This document shows, piece by piece, positions 1 through 6,216 of a stretch of DNA of 6,216 nt. The stretch comes from Pseudomonadota bacterium (GTDB lineage Bacteria > Pseudomonadota > Alphaproteobacteria > Rhodospirillales > Casp-alpha2). The notes beneath the pieces were generated by a model, which was given only the letters and a program-made list of their open reading frames with translations, ran no database searches and was not told where the DNA came from. Made by a program: the position numbers and the translations under genes. The stretch spans positions 1 to 6,216 of the forward strand of contig JAQBZY010000092.1 of NCBI GenBank assembly GCA_027620395.1. The letters run 5' to 3'. Numbering within the stretch: position 1 is the first letter of the stretch; each line of letters begins with the position of its first letter.

Positions 1-1368
<1,368 letters not shown>

Positions 1369-1370
<2 letters not shown>

Positions 1371-1373
1371 GGG
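1369..1373 (+). promoter_or_regulatory. Ribosome binding site deciding the trpC start
   Basis: GAGGG lies 8 bases before the ATG at 1382 and overlaps the trpD stop codon. The alternative ATG at 1367 has only CCAACGCCGGCGG before it, which pairs poorly with the 16S rRNA tail. This supports 1382 as the main start, and a ribosome ending trpD would stop on top of the site. Confidence 0.55.
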
Positions 1374-1381
1374 CCGCGCCG

Positions 1382-2194
1382 ATGCCCGATGTGCTCAGCG
1401 AGATTTGCGGCGTCAAGCGGCGCCATGTGGCCGAATGCAAGGCCCGTGCGCCGTACGCCGAGATCGCCCGGCAAGCCCGGGCGCAGGTGCCGGCCCGTGG
1501 TTTCACGCAGGCGTTGCGGAGCGCGGCCTCGTCCGGCCGTTATGTGCTGATCGCCGAAATCAAGAAGGCGTCGCCATCGAAGGGCCTGATCCGAGCCGAT
1601 TTTGATCCGCCGTCGCTGGCCCGCGCCTACCAAAAGGGTGGCGCGGCGTGCCTTTCGGTTTTGACCGACGGCCCATATTTTCAGGGCTCGGATGCCTATC
1701 TGATCGCGGCACGGAACGCCGTCGATCTGCCGGTGCTTCGGAAGGACTTCATGCTCGATCCCTACCAGATCGCGGAATCGCGCGCACTCGGCGCCGATTG
1801 CGTTTTGCTGATCATGGCGGCGCTATCGGATGCGCAGGCGGCGGAGTTGGAAGCGGTGGCGACCGAGTTCGGGCTCGACGTTTTGCTTGAGGTGCACGAC
1901 GTTCCGGAAATGGATCGGGCGCTCAAGTTGGCCTCGCCGTTGATTGGCGTAAACAACCGCAATCTCAAAACGTTACAGGTCGATCTTCAGGCAACGGTCG
2001 ATCTGGCGCCGATGCTGCCGAAGGACCGCTTGCTGGTCTGCGAAAGCGGGCTCGCCAGCCGTGCCGATCTTGCGCGTATGGCCGGCATTGGTGCCGATGC
2101 GTTTCTGATTGGCGAATCCTTGATGCGGCAAGCGGACGTGGCGGCGGCGACGCGTGCCCTGATTGGCGACAGCATTTCCCAGGTGGCGCAATAA
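1382..2194 (+). CDS. trpC: Indole-3-glycerol phosphate synthase TrpC
   Basis: This (beta/alpha)8-barrel enzyme converts carboxyphenylamino-deoxyribulose phosphate into indole-3-glycerol phosphate. From the chosen start it has 270 residues, without a fused TrpF domain. Residues matching the known active site are visible: Glu59 and Lys61 in [12 protein letters not shown] (57-68), Lys121 in LRKDF, Glu170 in LLEVHD, Asn191 in GVNNRNL, and Glu221-Ser222 in CESG. The phosphate-binding GADAFLIGE segment is at 237-245. I place the start at 1382 because [10 protein letters not shown] matches the usual MSDxLxxIC beginning of relatives and GAGGG (1369-1373) sits 8 bases upstream. An in-frame ATG at 1367 would add five residues (MRAAP) and create an ATGA overlap with trpD; it has no clear ribosome site but cannot be excluded. 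trpF is not beside it in this window. Confidence 0.96.
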   Translation: MPDVLSEICGVKRRHVAECKARAPYAEIARQARAQVPARGFTQALRSAASSGRYVLIAEIKKASPSKGLIRADFDPPSLARAYQKGGAACLSVLTDGPYFQGSDAYLIAARNAVDLPVLRKDFMLDPYQIAESRALGADCVLLIMAALSDAQAAELEAVATEFGLDVLLEVHDVPEMDRALKLASPLIGVNNRNLKTLQVDLQATVDLAPMLPKDRLLVCESGLASRADLARMAGIGADAFLIGESLMRQADVAAATRALIGDSISQVAQ

Positions 2195-2195
2195 C

Positions 2196-2672
2196 ATGGC
2201 CGAATTCACCCATATCGACGCCGACGGCAACGCCGTCATGGTCGACGTCGGCGCCAAGCAGGCCACCGAGCGCACCGCCACCGCCAAGGGCAGCGTCATC
2301 ATGAATCCGGAAACCCTGGCCATGATCATGCAGGGCGGCGTCAAGAAGGGCGACGTGCTGGCCGTCGCGCAGCTCGCCGGCATCATGGCCGCCAAGCGGA
2401 CCCCGGATTTGATCCCGCTTTGCCATCCCCTCGCCCTCACCGCAGTCGAGGTGAAGCTCACTTGCGATCCTAACCGCAACGCCGTCGACATCAAGGCGAG
2501 CTGCAAGCTCACCGGTAAAACCGGCGTCGAGATGGAGGCGCTGACGGCCGTATCTGTGGCGGCGTTGACGGTCTATGACATGTGCAAGGCAGTCGACCGC
2601 GGCATGCGCATCGAAGATGTCCGCCTGGTGCATAAATCCGGCGGTAAGTCCGGCACTTACGAGGCTGGATAG
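2196..2672 (+). CDS. moaC: Cyclic pyranopterin monophosphate synthase MoaC
   Basis: MoaC works after the radical-SAM enzyme MoaA, turning 3',8-cyclo-7,8-dihydro-GTP into cyclic pyranopterin monophosphate in the first stage of molybdenum cofactor synthesis. It has 158 residues, against 161 in E. coli, and aligns almost without gaps. The residues known as essential in E. coli fall at the same numbers: Lys51 (KKGDVL), His77 (PLCHPL), Asp128 and Lys131 (YDMCKA). MVDVGAK (15-21), [12 protein letters not shown] (106-117) and the C-terminal KSGGKSG (147-153) are also typical. The start at 2196 follows the trpC stop by one base and has AGGTGG at 2181-2186. An in-frame TTG at 2163 would add eleven unrelated residues inside trpC and is unlikely. 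MoaA is not encoded in this window. Confidence 0.97.
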   Translation: MAEFTHIDADGNAVMVDVGAKQATERTATAKGSVIMNPETLAMIMQGGVKKGDVLAVAQLAGIMAAKRTPDLIPLCHPLALTAVEVKLTCDPNRNAVDIKASCKLTGKTGVEMEALTAVSVAALTVYDMCKAVDRGMRIEDVRLVHKSGGKSGTYEAG

Positions 2673-2676
2673 TTAA

Positions 2677-3888
2677 ATGCTCACCGTCGACGAAGCGCTG
2701 TCGCAAATCCGCCGCCGGATTTTACCGATTTCCGTCGAGGAAGTGCCGCTCACGGCGGCGCTTGGCCGGGTTTTGGCCGTGAACGCTCGGGCCGAGACGA
2801 CGCATCCGCCTGTCGCCGTTTCGGCCATGGACGGTTATGCGGTCCGCAGCGAGGATTGCCGAACGGCGCCGGTGACGCTCCGGATGATCGGCACCTCGGC
2901 GGCAGGGCATCCGTTCGCTGGCACCGTCGGCAAGGGTGAATGTGCCCGCATCTTCAACGGCGCCGCGCTGCCAAATGGCGCCGATGCCATTGTCATCCAG
3001 GAAGACACTGACGCCGCCGCCGACAAGATCACAATGAAGGAAATGGCGCCCACCGGTGACTGGGTGCGGCCGGCCGGACTTGATTTCAAGGCTGGCGATG
3101 CGTTGCTAAAGGCCGGGCGCAGATTGTCGGCCCGCGATCTTGGCCTTGCCGCCGCCATGGGACTGACTTGGCTCCAGGTGCGGCGGAAACCGAGGGTGGC
3201 GGTACTGTCGACCGGCGATGAAGTGGTCATGCCAGGGAAGCCGCGCCGCGCCGATCAGATTGTTTCGTCGAACTCAGTCGCCTTGCAGGCCTTTGCCCAA
3301 GTGCTGGGCGCCGACGCGGTATCGCTGGGTGTCGCCGCCGACACACCGGACGATCTAAGGGCCAAACTCGCCGACGCTCGGGGTTTCGATTTTCTGGTCA
3401 CGTCGGGCGGCGCCTCGGTCGGCGATCACGATCTGATCCAGTCCGTGTTCGGCGCCGAGGGCCTCGATCTAGGGTTTTACAAAATCGCCATGCAACCCGG
3501 GAAGCCGTTGATCTTCGGCGCCATCGGCGGCACCTGGCTGTTGGGGCTGCCGGGCAATCCGGTGTCGACCGGGGTCACGGCGGCGATCTTCCTGAAGGCC
3601 GCCATTGAGGCCATGCTGAGCATCGAACCGGGCCCGATGTATCGGGCAGCACTTCTTGGCGGGGATCTTCCCGCCAACGGCAAGCGACAGAATTATCTCC
3701 GCGCCAGCTTGGTCTTTCCGCCTGATGGCCTGCCGGTGGCGAGCGCCTATACCCGTCAGGATTCGTCGATGCTGGCGCTTTTTGCCGATGCCGATTGCTT
3801 GATCATGCGGCCGATCGGGGCGCCCGCGGCAGCCGCTGGAGATATAGTTCAGGTCGTGCCGCTACGTTTCGCCGCCGAGACGTTCTGA
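2677..3888 (+). CDS. moeA: Molybdopterin molybdenumtransferase MoeA
   Basis: MoeA inserts molybdate into adenylylated molybdopterin, the last general step of molybdenum cofactor synthesis. It has 403 residues (E. coli 411). The domain order is normal: an N-terminal linker region with the signature SAMDGYAV (49-56), the beta-rich domain with ARIFNGAALPNGADAIV (90-106), the MoCF-like domain with VLSTGDEVV (176-184), VTSGGASVGDHD (241-252), KIAMQPGKPLIFG (269-281) and GLPGNPVS (290-297), and a small C-terminal beta domain from about 320. The start follows the moaC stop by 4 bases. The only purine-rich site is GAGG at 2661-2664, 12 bases away, so translation may depend on coupling with moaC. The stop is only 2 bases from that of the convergent gene on the other strand. 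MogA/MoaB-type proteins share only the central domain, so full-length MoeA is secure. Confidence 0.97.
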   Translation: MLTVDEALSQIRRRILPISVEEVPLTAALGRVLAVNARAETTHPPVAVSAMDGYAVRSEDCRTAPVTLRMIGTSAAGHPFAGTVGKGECARIFNGAALPNGADAIVIQEDTDAAADKITMKEMAPTGDWVRPAGLDFKAGDALLKAGRRLSARDLGLAAAMGLTWLQVRRKPRVAVLSTGDEVVMPGKPRRADQIVSSNSVALQAFAQVLGADAVSLGVAADTPDDLRAKLADARGFDFLVTSGGASVGDHDLIQSVFGAEGLDLGFYKIAMQPGKPLIFGAIGGTWLLGLPGNPVSTGVTAAIFLKAAIEAMLSIEPGPMYRAALLGGDLPANGKRQNYLRASLVFPPDGLPVASAYTRQDSSMLALFADADCLIMRPIGAPAAAAGDIVQVVPLRFAAETF

Positions 3889-3903
3889 GACTATTCGGCG
3901 GTG
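3870..3903. terminator. Possible hairpin between convergent moeA and lyase-family gene
   Basis: CCGCCGA (3872-3878) pairs with TCGGCGG (3895-3901), and one G-U and one C-G pair can extend it to 3870/3903. The 16-base loop holds both stop codons. A hairpin of this kind could act in both directions on two genes ending 2 bases apart. No run of T follows on either side, so it is not a textbook intrinsic terminator, and GC-rich DNA forms such stems by chance. Confidence 0.3.
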
Positions 3904-4727
3904 CCGCTCCTCATGAGTCGGTTGGCCTCGGCGCCCGGAATCGCATCCGCCGCGAATCCGAAGGTGCCCTGCTCCCGGACTTCCCTAGCCGCCCGGACAA
4001 ACGCGCCAAGCGCCGCCCTGGCGAAGGCGCCGCCAACACTGATCCGTTTGACGCCGGCAGCCTGCAGTTCCTGGACGGAAAATGCCGCGCCCTTGAGCCC
4101 CATTACCACGTTGACCGGGCGATCGACGGCGGCACAAACGGTTTGGATCGCGTCCAGACTCGGTAAGCCGGGTGCATAAAGAACCTCGGCGCCGGCCGCC
4201 GCGAACGCCTGTAGTCGCTTGATGGTGTCGTCCAGATCGTTGCGGCCATGAAGGAAGTTTTCGGCCCGGGCCGTCAGCACGAACGGTAGCCGACTAGCGG
4301 CCTCGGACGCCGCCGCGATGCGCTCGACGGCCTGGTTGAATTCGTAAATCGGCTTACTGCGATCGCCGGTCGCGTCCTCGATCGAGCCACCGACCAATCC
4401 GAGCGCCGAGGCCAGTTCAATCGTTTCGGCGCAGGATTCCGGCGCATCGCCGAAACCGCCCTCCAGATCGGCGCTGACCGGCAAATCAGTGGCGGCGACG
4501 ATTTCCCTGGCGTTGGCGAGGATCTCGCTCCGCTTCAAATCGGATGCTGAATCCAGACGGCCGACGGAAAACGCATGCCCGGCGCTGGTCGTCGCCAAGG
4601 CTTCGAAGCCGAGCGATGCGAGAATCTTGGCCGTGCCGGCGTTCCACGGATTAGGAATCACGAATGCGCCCGGCCGCTGGTGGAGGGCCTTGAAGGTCAA
4701 ATGTTTTGCCGATTGCGTCTGTCCCAT
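3891..4727 (-). CDS. Isocitrate lyase/PEP mutase superfamily protein
   Basis: This 278-residue protein belongs to the ICL/PEP mutase (beta/alpha)8-barrel superfamily, whose members make or break C-C or P-C bonds next to a carboxylate using Mg2+. Visible landmarks are the N-terminal VIPNPWNAGTAK (23-34), TTSAGHA (46-52), the metal-site region SADLEGGFGD (85-94, Asp87 and Glu89), SIEDATG (115-121), LTARAENFLHG (151-161) and VNVVMGLKG (205-213). The KKCGH/KRCGH cysteine loop of true isocitrate and 2-methylisocitrate lyases is absent after IEDATG, so those names should not be used. It resembles the broad group often annotated only by superfamily; the substrate is unknown, and a 2-oxo-acid or oxaloacetate-like compound is a guess. 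The ATG complementary to 4725-4727 is chosen because AGGGGA lies 7 bases before it and the family homology begins just after. The frame stays open upstream to 5012, inside lexA, without family-like sequence. It shares its upstream region with lexA. Confidence 0.9.
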   Translation of the reverse strand: MGQTQSAKHLTFKALHQRPGAFVIPNPWNAGTAKILASLGFEALATTSAGHAFSVGRLDSASDLKRSEILANAREIVAATDLPVSADLEGGFGDAPESCAETIELASALGLVGGSIEDATGDRSKPIYEFNQAVERIAAASEAASRLPFVLTARAENFLHGRNDLDDTIKRLQAFAAAGAEVLYAPGLPSLDAIQTVCAAVDRPVNVVMGLKGAAFSVQELQAAGVKRISVGGAFARAALGAFVRAAREVREQGTFGFAADAIPGAEANRLMRSGTAE

Positions 4728-4734
4728 GATGCTT

Positions 4735-4740
4735 TCCCCT
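4735..4740 (-). promoter_or_regulatory. Ribosome binding site of the lyase-family gene
   Basis: Read on the reverse strand the bases are AGGGGA, 7 bases before the ATG at 4727. This fixes the start against the longer open frame that runs back into lexA. Confidence 0.65.
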
Positions 4741-4760
4741 TGGCTGCGGATGGCCTCGGT

Positions 4761-4777
4761 CGGCGGCAAGACCGCCG
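4761..4777. repeat. Short inverted repeat next to the lexA -35 element
   Basis: CGGCGG and CCGCCG flank a 5-base loop (CAAGA). The repeat ends directly before the TTGACT hexamer of the lexA promoter and would lie in the 5' leader of the reverse-strand gene. There is no T run, so it is not a clear terminator. A protein site or a leader hairpin are both possible; chance is also plausible in GC-rich DNA. Confidence 0.3.
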
Positions 4778-4806
4778 TTGACTCGAATGGTGAACTAAAG
4801 TAGAAC
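4778..4806 (+). promoter_or_regulatory. Probable sigma70-type promoter of lexA
   Basis: TTGACT (4778-4783) matches five of six bases of the -35 consensus, and TAGAAC (4801-4806) matches four of six of the -10 consensus, with the ideal 17-base spacing. The expected transcript would begin near 4813, giving a leader of about 78 bases before the lexA ATG. The SOS box covers the end of the spacer and the whole -10 element, the layout expected for autorepression by LexA. Confidence 0.6.
4792..4806. promoter_or_regulatory. LexA operator (alphaproteobacterial SOS box)
   Basis: The sequence is GAAC-TAAAGTA-GAAC, a perfect GAAC-N7-GAAC direct repeat; on the other strand it reads GTTCTACTTTAGTTC. This is the established LexA binding motif in alphaproteobacteria. 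It sits over the -10 element of the predicted lexA promoter and 65 bases upstream of the start of the reverse-strand lyase-family gene, so LexA bound here could affect both genes. The motif match is seen directly; binding is inferred. Confidence 0.85.
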
Positions 4807-4820
4807 AAAGCACAATGTTT

Positions 4821-4826
4821 AGTATA
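4821..4826 (-). promoter_or_regulatory. Weak candidate -10 element for the lyase-family gene
   Basis: On the reverse strand these bases read TATACT, five of six of the -10 consensus. No good -35 hexamer is found 16-18 bases upstream of it (about 4844-4850 reads GAAGGC-like). If used, the transcript would begin near 4815 and cross the SOS box, so LexA could block it. This is a tentative call. Confidence 0.3.
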
Positions 4827-4827
4827 T

Positions 4828-4842
4828 GTTCCTATTTCGATC
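4828..4842. promoter_or_regulatory. Second, imperfect LexA-like operator
   Basis: The sequence is GTTC-CTATTTC-GATC, one base away from GTTC-N7-GTTC, with the AT-rich spacer common in alphaproteobacterial boxes. It points opposite to the perfect box and begins 21 bases after it, just downstream of the predicted lexA transcript start. It may be a weaker second LexA site or a chance match. Confidence 0.4.
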
Positions 4843-4890
4843 GGCCTTCGATCCCGGATTTTAACTGAAATATCCAGCGAGGATAGCGTC

Positions 4891-5643
4891 ATGTTGACCA
4901 GAAAACAGTACGAGCTCCTGATGTTCATCGACGCGTCGTTGAAGAAAAACGGCGTCTCGCCATCCTTCGACGAGATGAAGGAAGCGCTTGATCTGAAGTC
5001 GAAATCTGGCATTCATCGTCTGATTACGGGCCTCGAGGAACGCGGGTTCATCCGCCGCCTGCCGCACCGGGCCCGGGCACTGGAAGTGGTCAAGCTGCCG
5101 GAAAACATGGCGCCGGCCACGGCCTCTGCGGTGGCTGCGGCCTCGGCGGCTACCGGGGTCGTCCAAGGGCCGAGACCAGTCACGTCGTCGCCGTTCCGAC
5201 CGAACGTGATCGACGGCGGGTTCATGATGCAAGGTGCCGTGATCGTCGCCGAGGCAGCGGACGCGGTGCAACTGCCGCTGTATGGCCGGATCGCCGCCGG
5301 TACTCCGATCGAGGCGCTGCGCGATCATTCGACCTTCGTCGATGTGCCGGCGATGTTTCTCGATAGCGGCGAACATTACGCACTTGAGGTCGACGGCGAC
5401 TCGATGATCGATGCTGGCATTTTCGACGGCGACACCGTCATCATCAAACGCAGTGACACGGCTGAAAACGGCTCGATCGTGGTGGCTCTGGTCGAGGATA
5501 ACGAAGTGACCCTGAAACGGCTCCGCCGCAAGGGCGCCTCGATTGCGCTCGAGCCAGCCAACAAGTCGTACGAGACCAGGATTTTTGGCCCCGATCAGGT
5601 CAAGGTCCAGGGCACGCTTACGGGATTGCTGCGCCGCTACTGA
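4891..5643 (+). CDS. lexA: SOS response repressor LexA
   Basis: LexA represses DNA-repair and mutagenesis genes and cleaves itself when stimulated by RecA filaments on single-stranded DNA. The 250 residues show a winged helix-turn-helix (about 1-70; [20 protein letters not shown] is the recognition region at 25-44), a long Ala/Pro-rich linker (about 71-115), and the S24 peptidase domain. The cleavage bond is Ala136-Gly137 in YGRIAAG, the catalytic serine is Ser171 in VDGDSM, and the lysine is Lys209 in EVTLKR. The protein is longer than E. coli LexA (202), mostly through the linker. The ATG at 4891 has AGCGAGGA 7 bases upstream and gives the usual [10 protein letters not shown] start. The gene is preceded by a promoter with a perfect SOS box, implying autorepression. 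Its last 7 bases overlap the end of the convergent comEC-like gene. Confidence 0.97.
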   Translation: MLTRKQYELLMFIDASLKKNGVSPSFDEMKEALDLKSKSGIHRLITGLEERGFIRRLPHRARALEVVKLPENMAPATASAVAAASAATGVVQGPRPVTSSPFRPNVIDGGFMMQGAVIVAEAADAVQLPLYGRIAAGTPIEALRDHSTFVDVPAMFLDSGEHYALEVDGDSMIDAGIFDGDTVIIKRSDTAENGSIVVALVEDNEVTLKRLRRKGASIALEPANKSYETRIFGPDQVKVQGTLTGLLRRY

Positions 5644-5654
5644 CGCTGGCGGCG
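5632..5654. terminator. Possible hairpin at the lexA/comEC tail-to-tail overlap
   Basis: CGCCGC (5632-5637) pairs with GCGGCG (5649-5654); two more inner pairs (one wobble) can shorten the loop to 7 bases. It covers the stop codons of both genes. No T run follows, so termination is unproven. It resembles the stem at the moeA junction in kind and position. Confidence 0.25.
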
Positions 5655-6216
5655 GTCACTGGTTAGATTGGGAATCCACGGTCGGTGTCCGCGCTCGCCG
5701 GTGACGGTTTCGATCCGCGTTCTCCCCTCCCCGACATAGAGCGCATGGGTGCCACCGCGCCACAGATCAAAGCGGTCGATGGCCGCATTGACGCCCTGGC
5801 ATCGGCGCCGTGCCGGCACCAAACTGATCACGATGTCGCCCGATCGGCAGTCGTCCTCAAGCGCCGCCTCGTCGAAAGCGATGGCGACGCGGCGCCCGGC
5901 CGCCATCCAGATGCATCCCAATGAATCACAGCGCAGATCATTGACCGCCACTTCCGGATCCGCCGGCCAGGCTTCCGGTTTGGCGTCGATGCCGAGCAGC
6001 CGGCGCCACGACTGAACCTCAAAGCGGGCCCGCCTGAGCGTCGAGACCTGCATTTTCCCCGTCGGACCCGAGATGGCGACGGCCCGGGCGCGGCCATCCA
6101 CGATCAGGTTCGGACGGCCCTGAAACGGTACCAGGGCCAGCGCCAGGACCATCACTGGGATGCCGAGCCAGCGCGGGCGCCGCTGCCAGATCGCCAGCCA
6201 CAGCGTGCCCAGCACC
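5637..6216 (-). CDS. ComEC/Rec2-family DNA uptake channel protein (C-terminal part)
   Basis: This is the last 192 residues of a gene that continues past the right edge. ComEC is the inner-membrane channel that brings single-stranded DNA into the cytoplasm during natural transformation. The visible part begins with the end of the membrane region: hydrophobic stretches at about 2-10 and 17-31 separated by QRRPRW, a basic turn. A soluble tail follows, beginning [15 protein letters not shown], a pattern I recall from alphaproteobacterial ComEC proteins. Four cysteines are at 96, 101, 123 and 139 of the visible part (RCDSLGC, EDDC, RRRCQG), then [16 protein letters not shown]. The HxHxDH metal motif of the classical ComEC metallo-beta-lactamase domain is not present in what is visible. 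The stop (complement of 5637-5639) lies inside the lexA 3' end. Location downstream of lexA is common in this class. The family call rests on the tail pattern, so it is less certain than the other genes. Confidence 0.75.
   Translation of the reverse strand, partial: VLGTLWLAIWQRRPRWLGIPVMVLALALVPFQGRPNLIVDGRARAVAISGPTGKMQVSTLRRARFEVQSWRRLLGIDAKPEAWPADPEVAVNDLRCDSLGCIWMAAGRRVAIAFDEAALEDDCRSGDIVISLVPARRRCQGVNAAIDRFDLWRGGTHALYVGEGRTRIETVTGERGHRPWIPNLTSDRRQRQ

Noticed and set aside
2163..2195. TTG start that would lengthen MoaC by eleven residues.
   Set aside because: The added residues lie inside trpC and do not match MoaC; from the ATG at 2196 the catalytic residues fall at the same numbers as in E. 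coli MoaC.
1965..2633. Reverse-strand open frame of 222 codons opposite trpC and moaC.
   Set aside because: It spans two clearly conserved forward genes, is rich in His, Arg, Asp and Gly as mirror frames are, and no family is recognisable.
3795..4179. Forward open frames of 123 and 92 codons over the 3' end of moeA and the lyase-family gene.
   Set aside because: They overlap strongly supported genes, and their translations look like shadow frames without motifs.
4728..4890. Riboswitch or small RNA in the only intergenic region.
   Set aside because: Apart from the 6-base-pair stem at 4761-4777 I see no conserved riboswitch core or hairpin followed by a T run; the content is explained by promoter and operator elements.
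4728..5012. In-frame upstream extension of the reverse-strand lyase-family gene (95 extra residues, start at 5012).
   Set aside because: It would run through the SOS box and into the lexA coding region on the other strand, shows no family-like sequence, and a good AGGGGA ribosome site supports the start at 4727.
4861..5376. Reverse-strand open frame of 171 codons opposite lexA.
   Set aside because: It is fully opposite conserved LexA codons and would cover the lexA ribosome site; the translation resembles no family.
5685..6015. Forward open frames of 79 and 88 codons opposite the comEC-like gene.
   Set aside because: The reverse-strand frame runs unbroken to the window edge with a membrane segment and a ComEC-like tail; the forward frames have no recognisable features.

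Overview
The window is GC-rich chromosomal DNA from an alphaproteobacterium, most likely Rhodospirillales-like. Three things point there: the alphaproteobacterial LexA type (N-terminal [19 protein letters not shown] recognition region), a GAAC-N7-GAAC operator instead of the E. coli CTG-N10-CAG box, and the gene neighbourhood trpG-trpD-trpC-moaC-moeA near lexA and comEC. The lineage below class level is inference. Coding density is near total. The only intergenic region longer than a few bases is 4728-4890. I see no tRNA, rRNA, CRISPR array, insertion sequence or other sign of a mobile element.

Layout. Positions 1-3888 form one forward, tightly packed five-gene cluster: trpG (5' end cut off by the window), trpD, trpC, moaC and moeA. 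Junctions are ATGA overlaps or gaps of 1 to 11 bases, so they are probably one transcript with translational coupling. The first three genes supply steps of tryptophan synthesis from chorismate. The last two belong to molybdenum cofactor synthesis. Positions 3891-4727 carry a reverse-strand gene of the isocitrate lyase/PEP mutase superfamily, only 2 bases from the end of moeA and convergent with it. Positions 4728-4890 are a divergent control region with a perfect alphaproteobacterial SOS box, a good sigma70-type promoter for lexA, and a second imperfect LexA-like site in the opposite orientation. lexA (4891-5643) follows on the forward strand. From 5637 to the right edge lies the reverse-strand 3' part of a ComEC/Rec2-type DNA uptake channel gene, whose stop codon overlaps the end of lexA by 7 bases.

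How it works together. The left part is housekeeping biosynthesis. The lexA region shows a self-repressing SOS regulator: LexA should bind over its own -10 region and be cleaved at Ala136-Gly137 when RecA is activated. Because the reverse-strand lyase-family gene shares the same short control region, it may also respond to LexA; that is the most testable new idea here. I found no convincing undescribed multi-gene system. The points worth a second look are the two-operator layout at lexA, the lyase-family gene placed between moeA and lexA, the ComEC C-terminus without the classical metallo-beta-lactamase metal motif, and hairpins over both tail-to-tail gene junctions.
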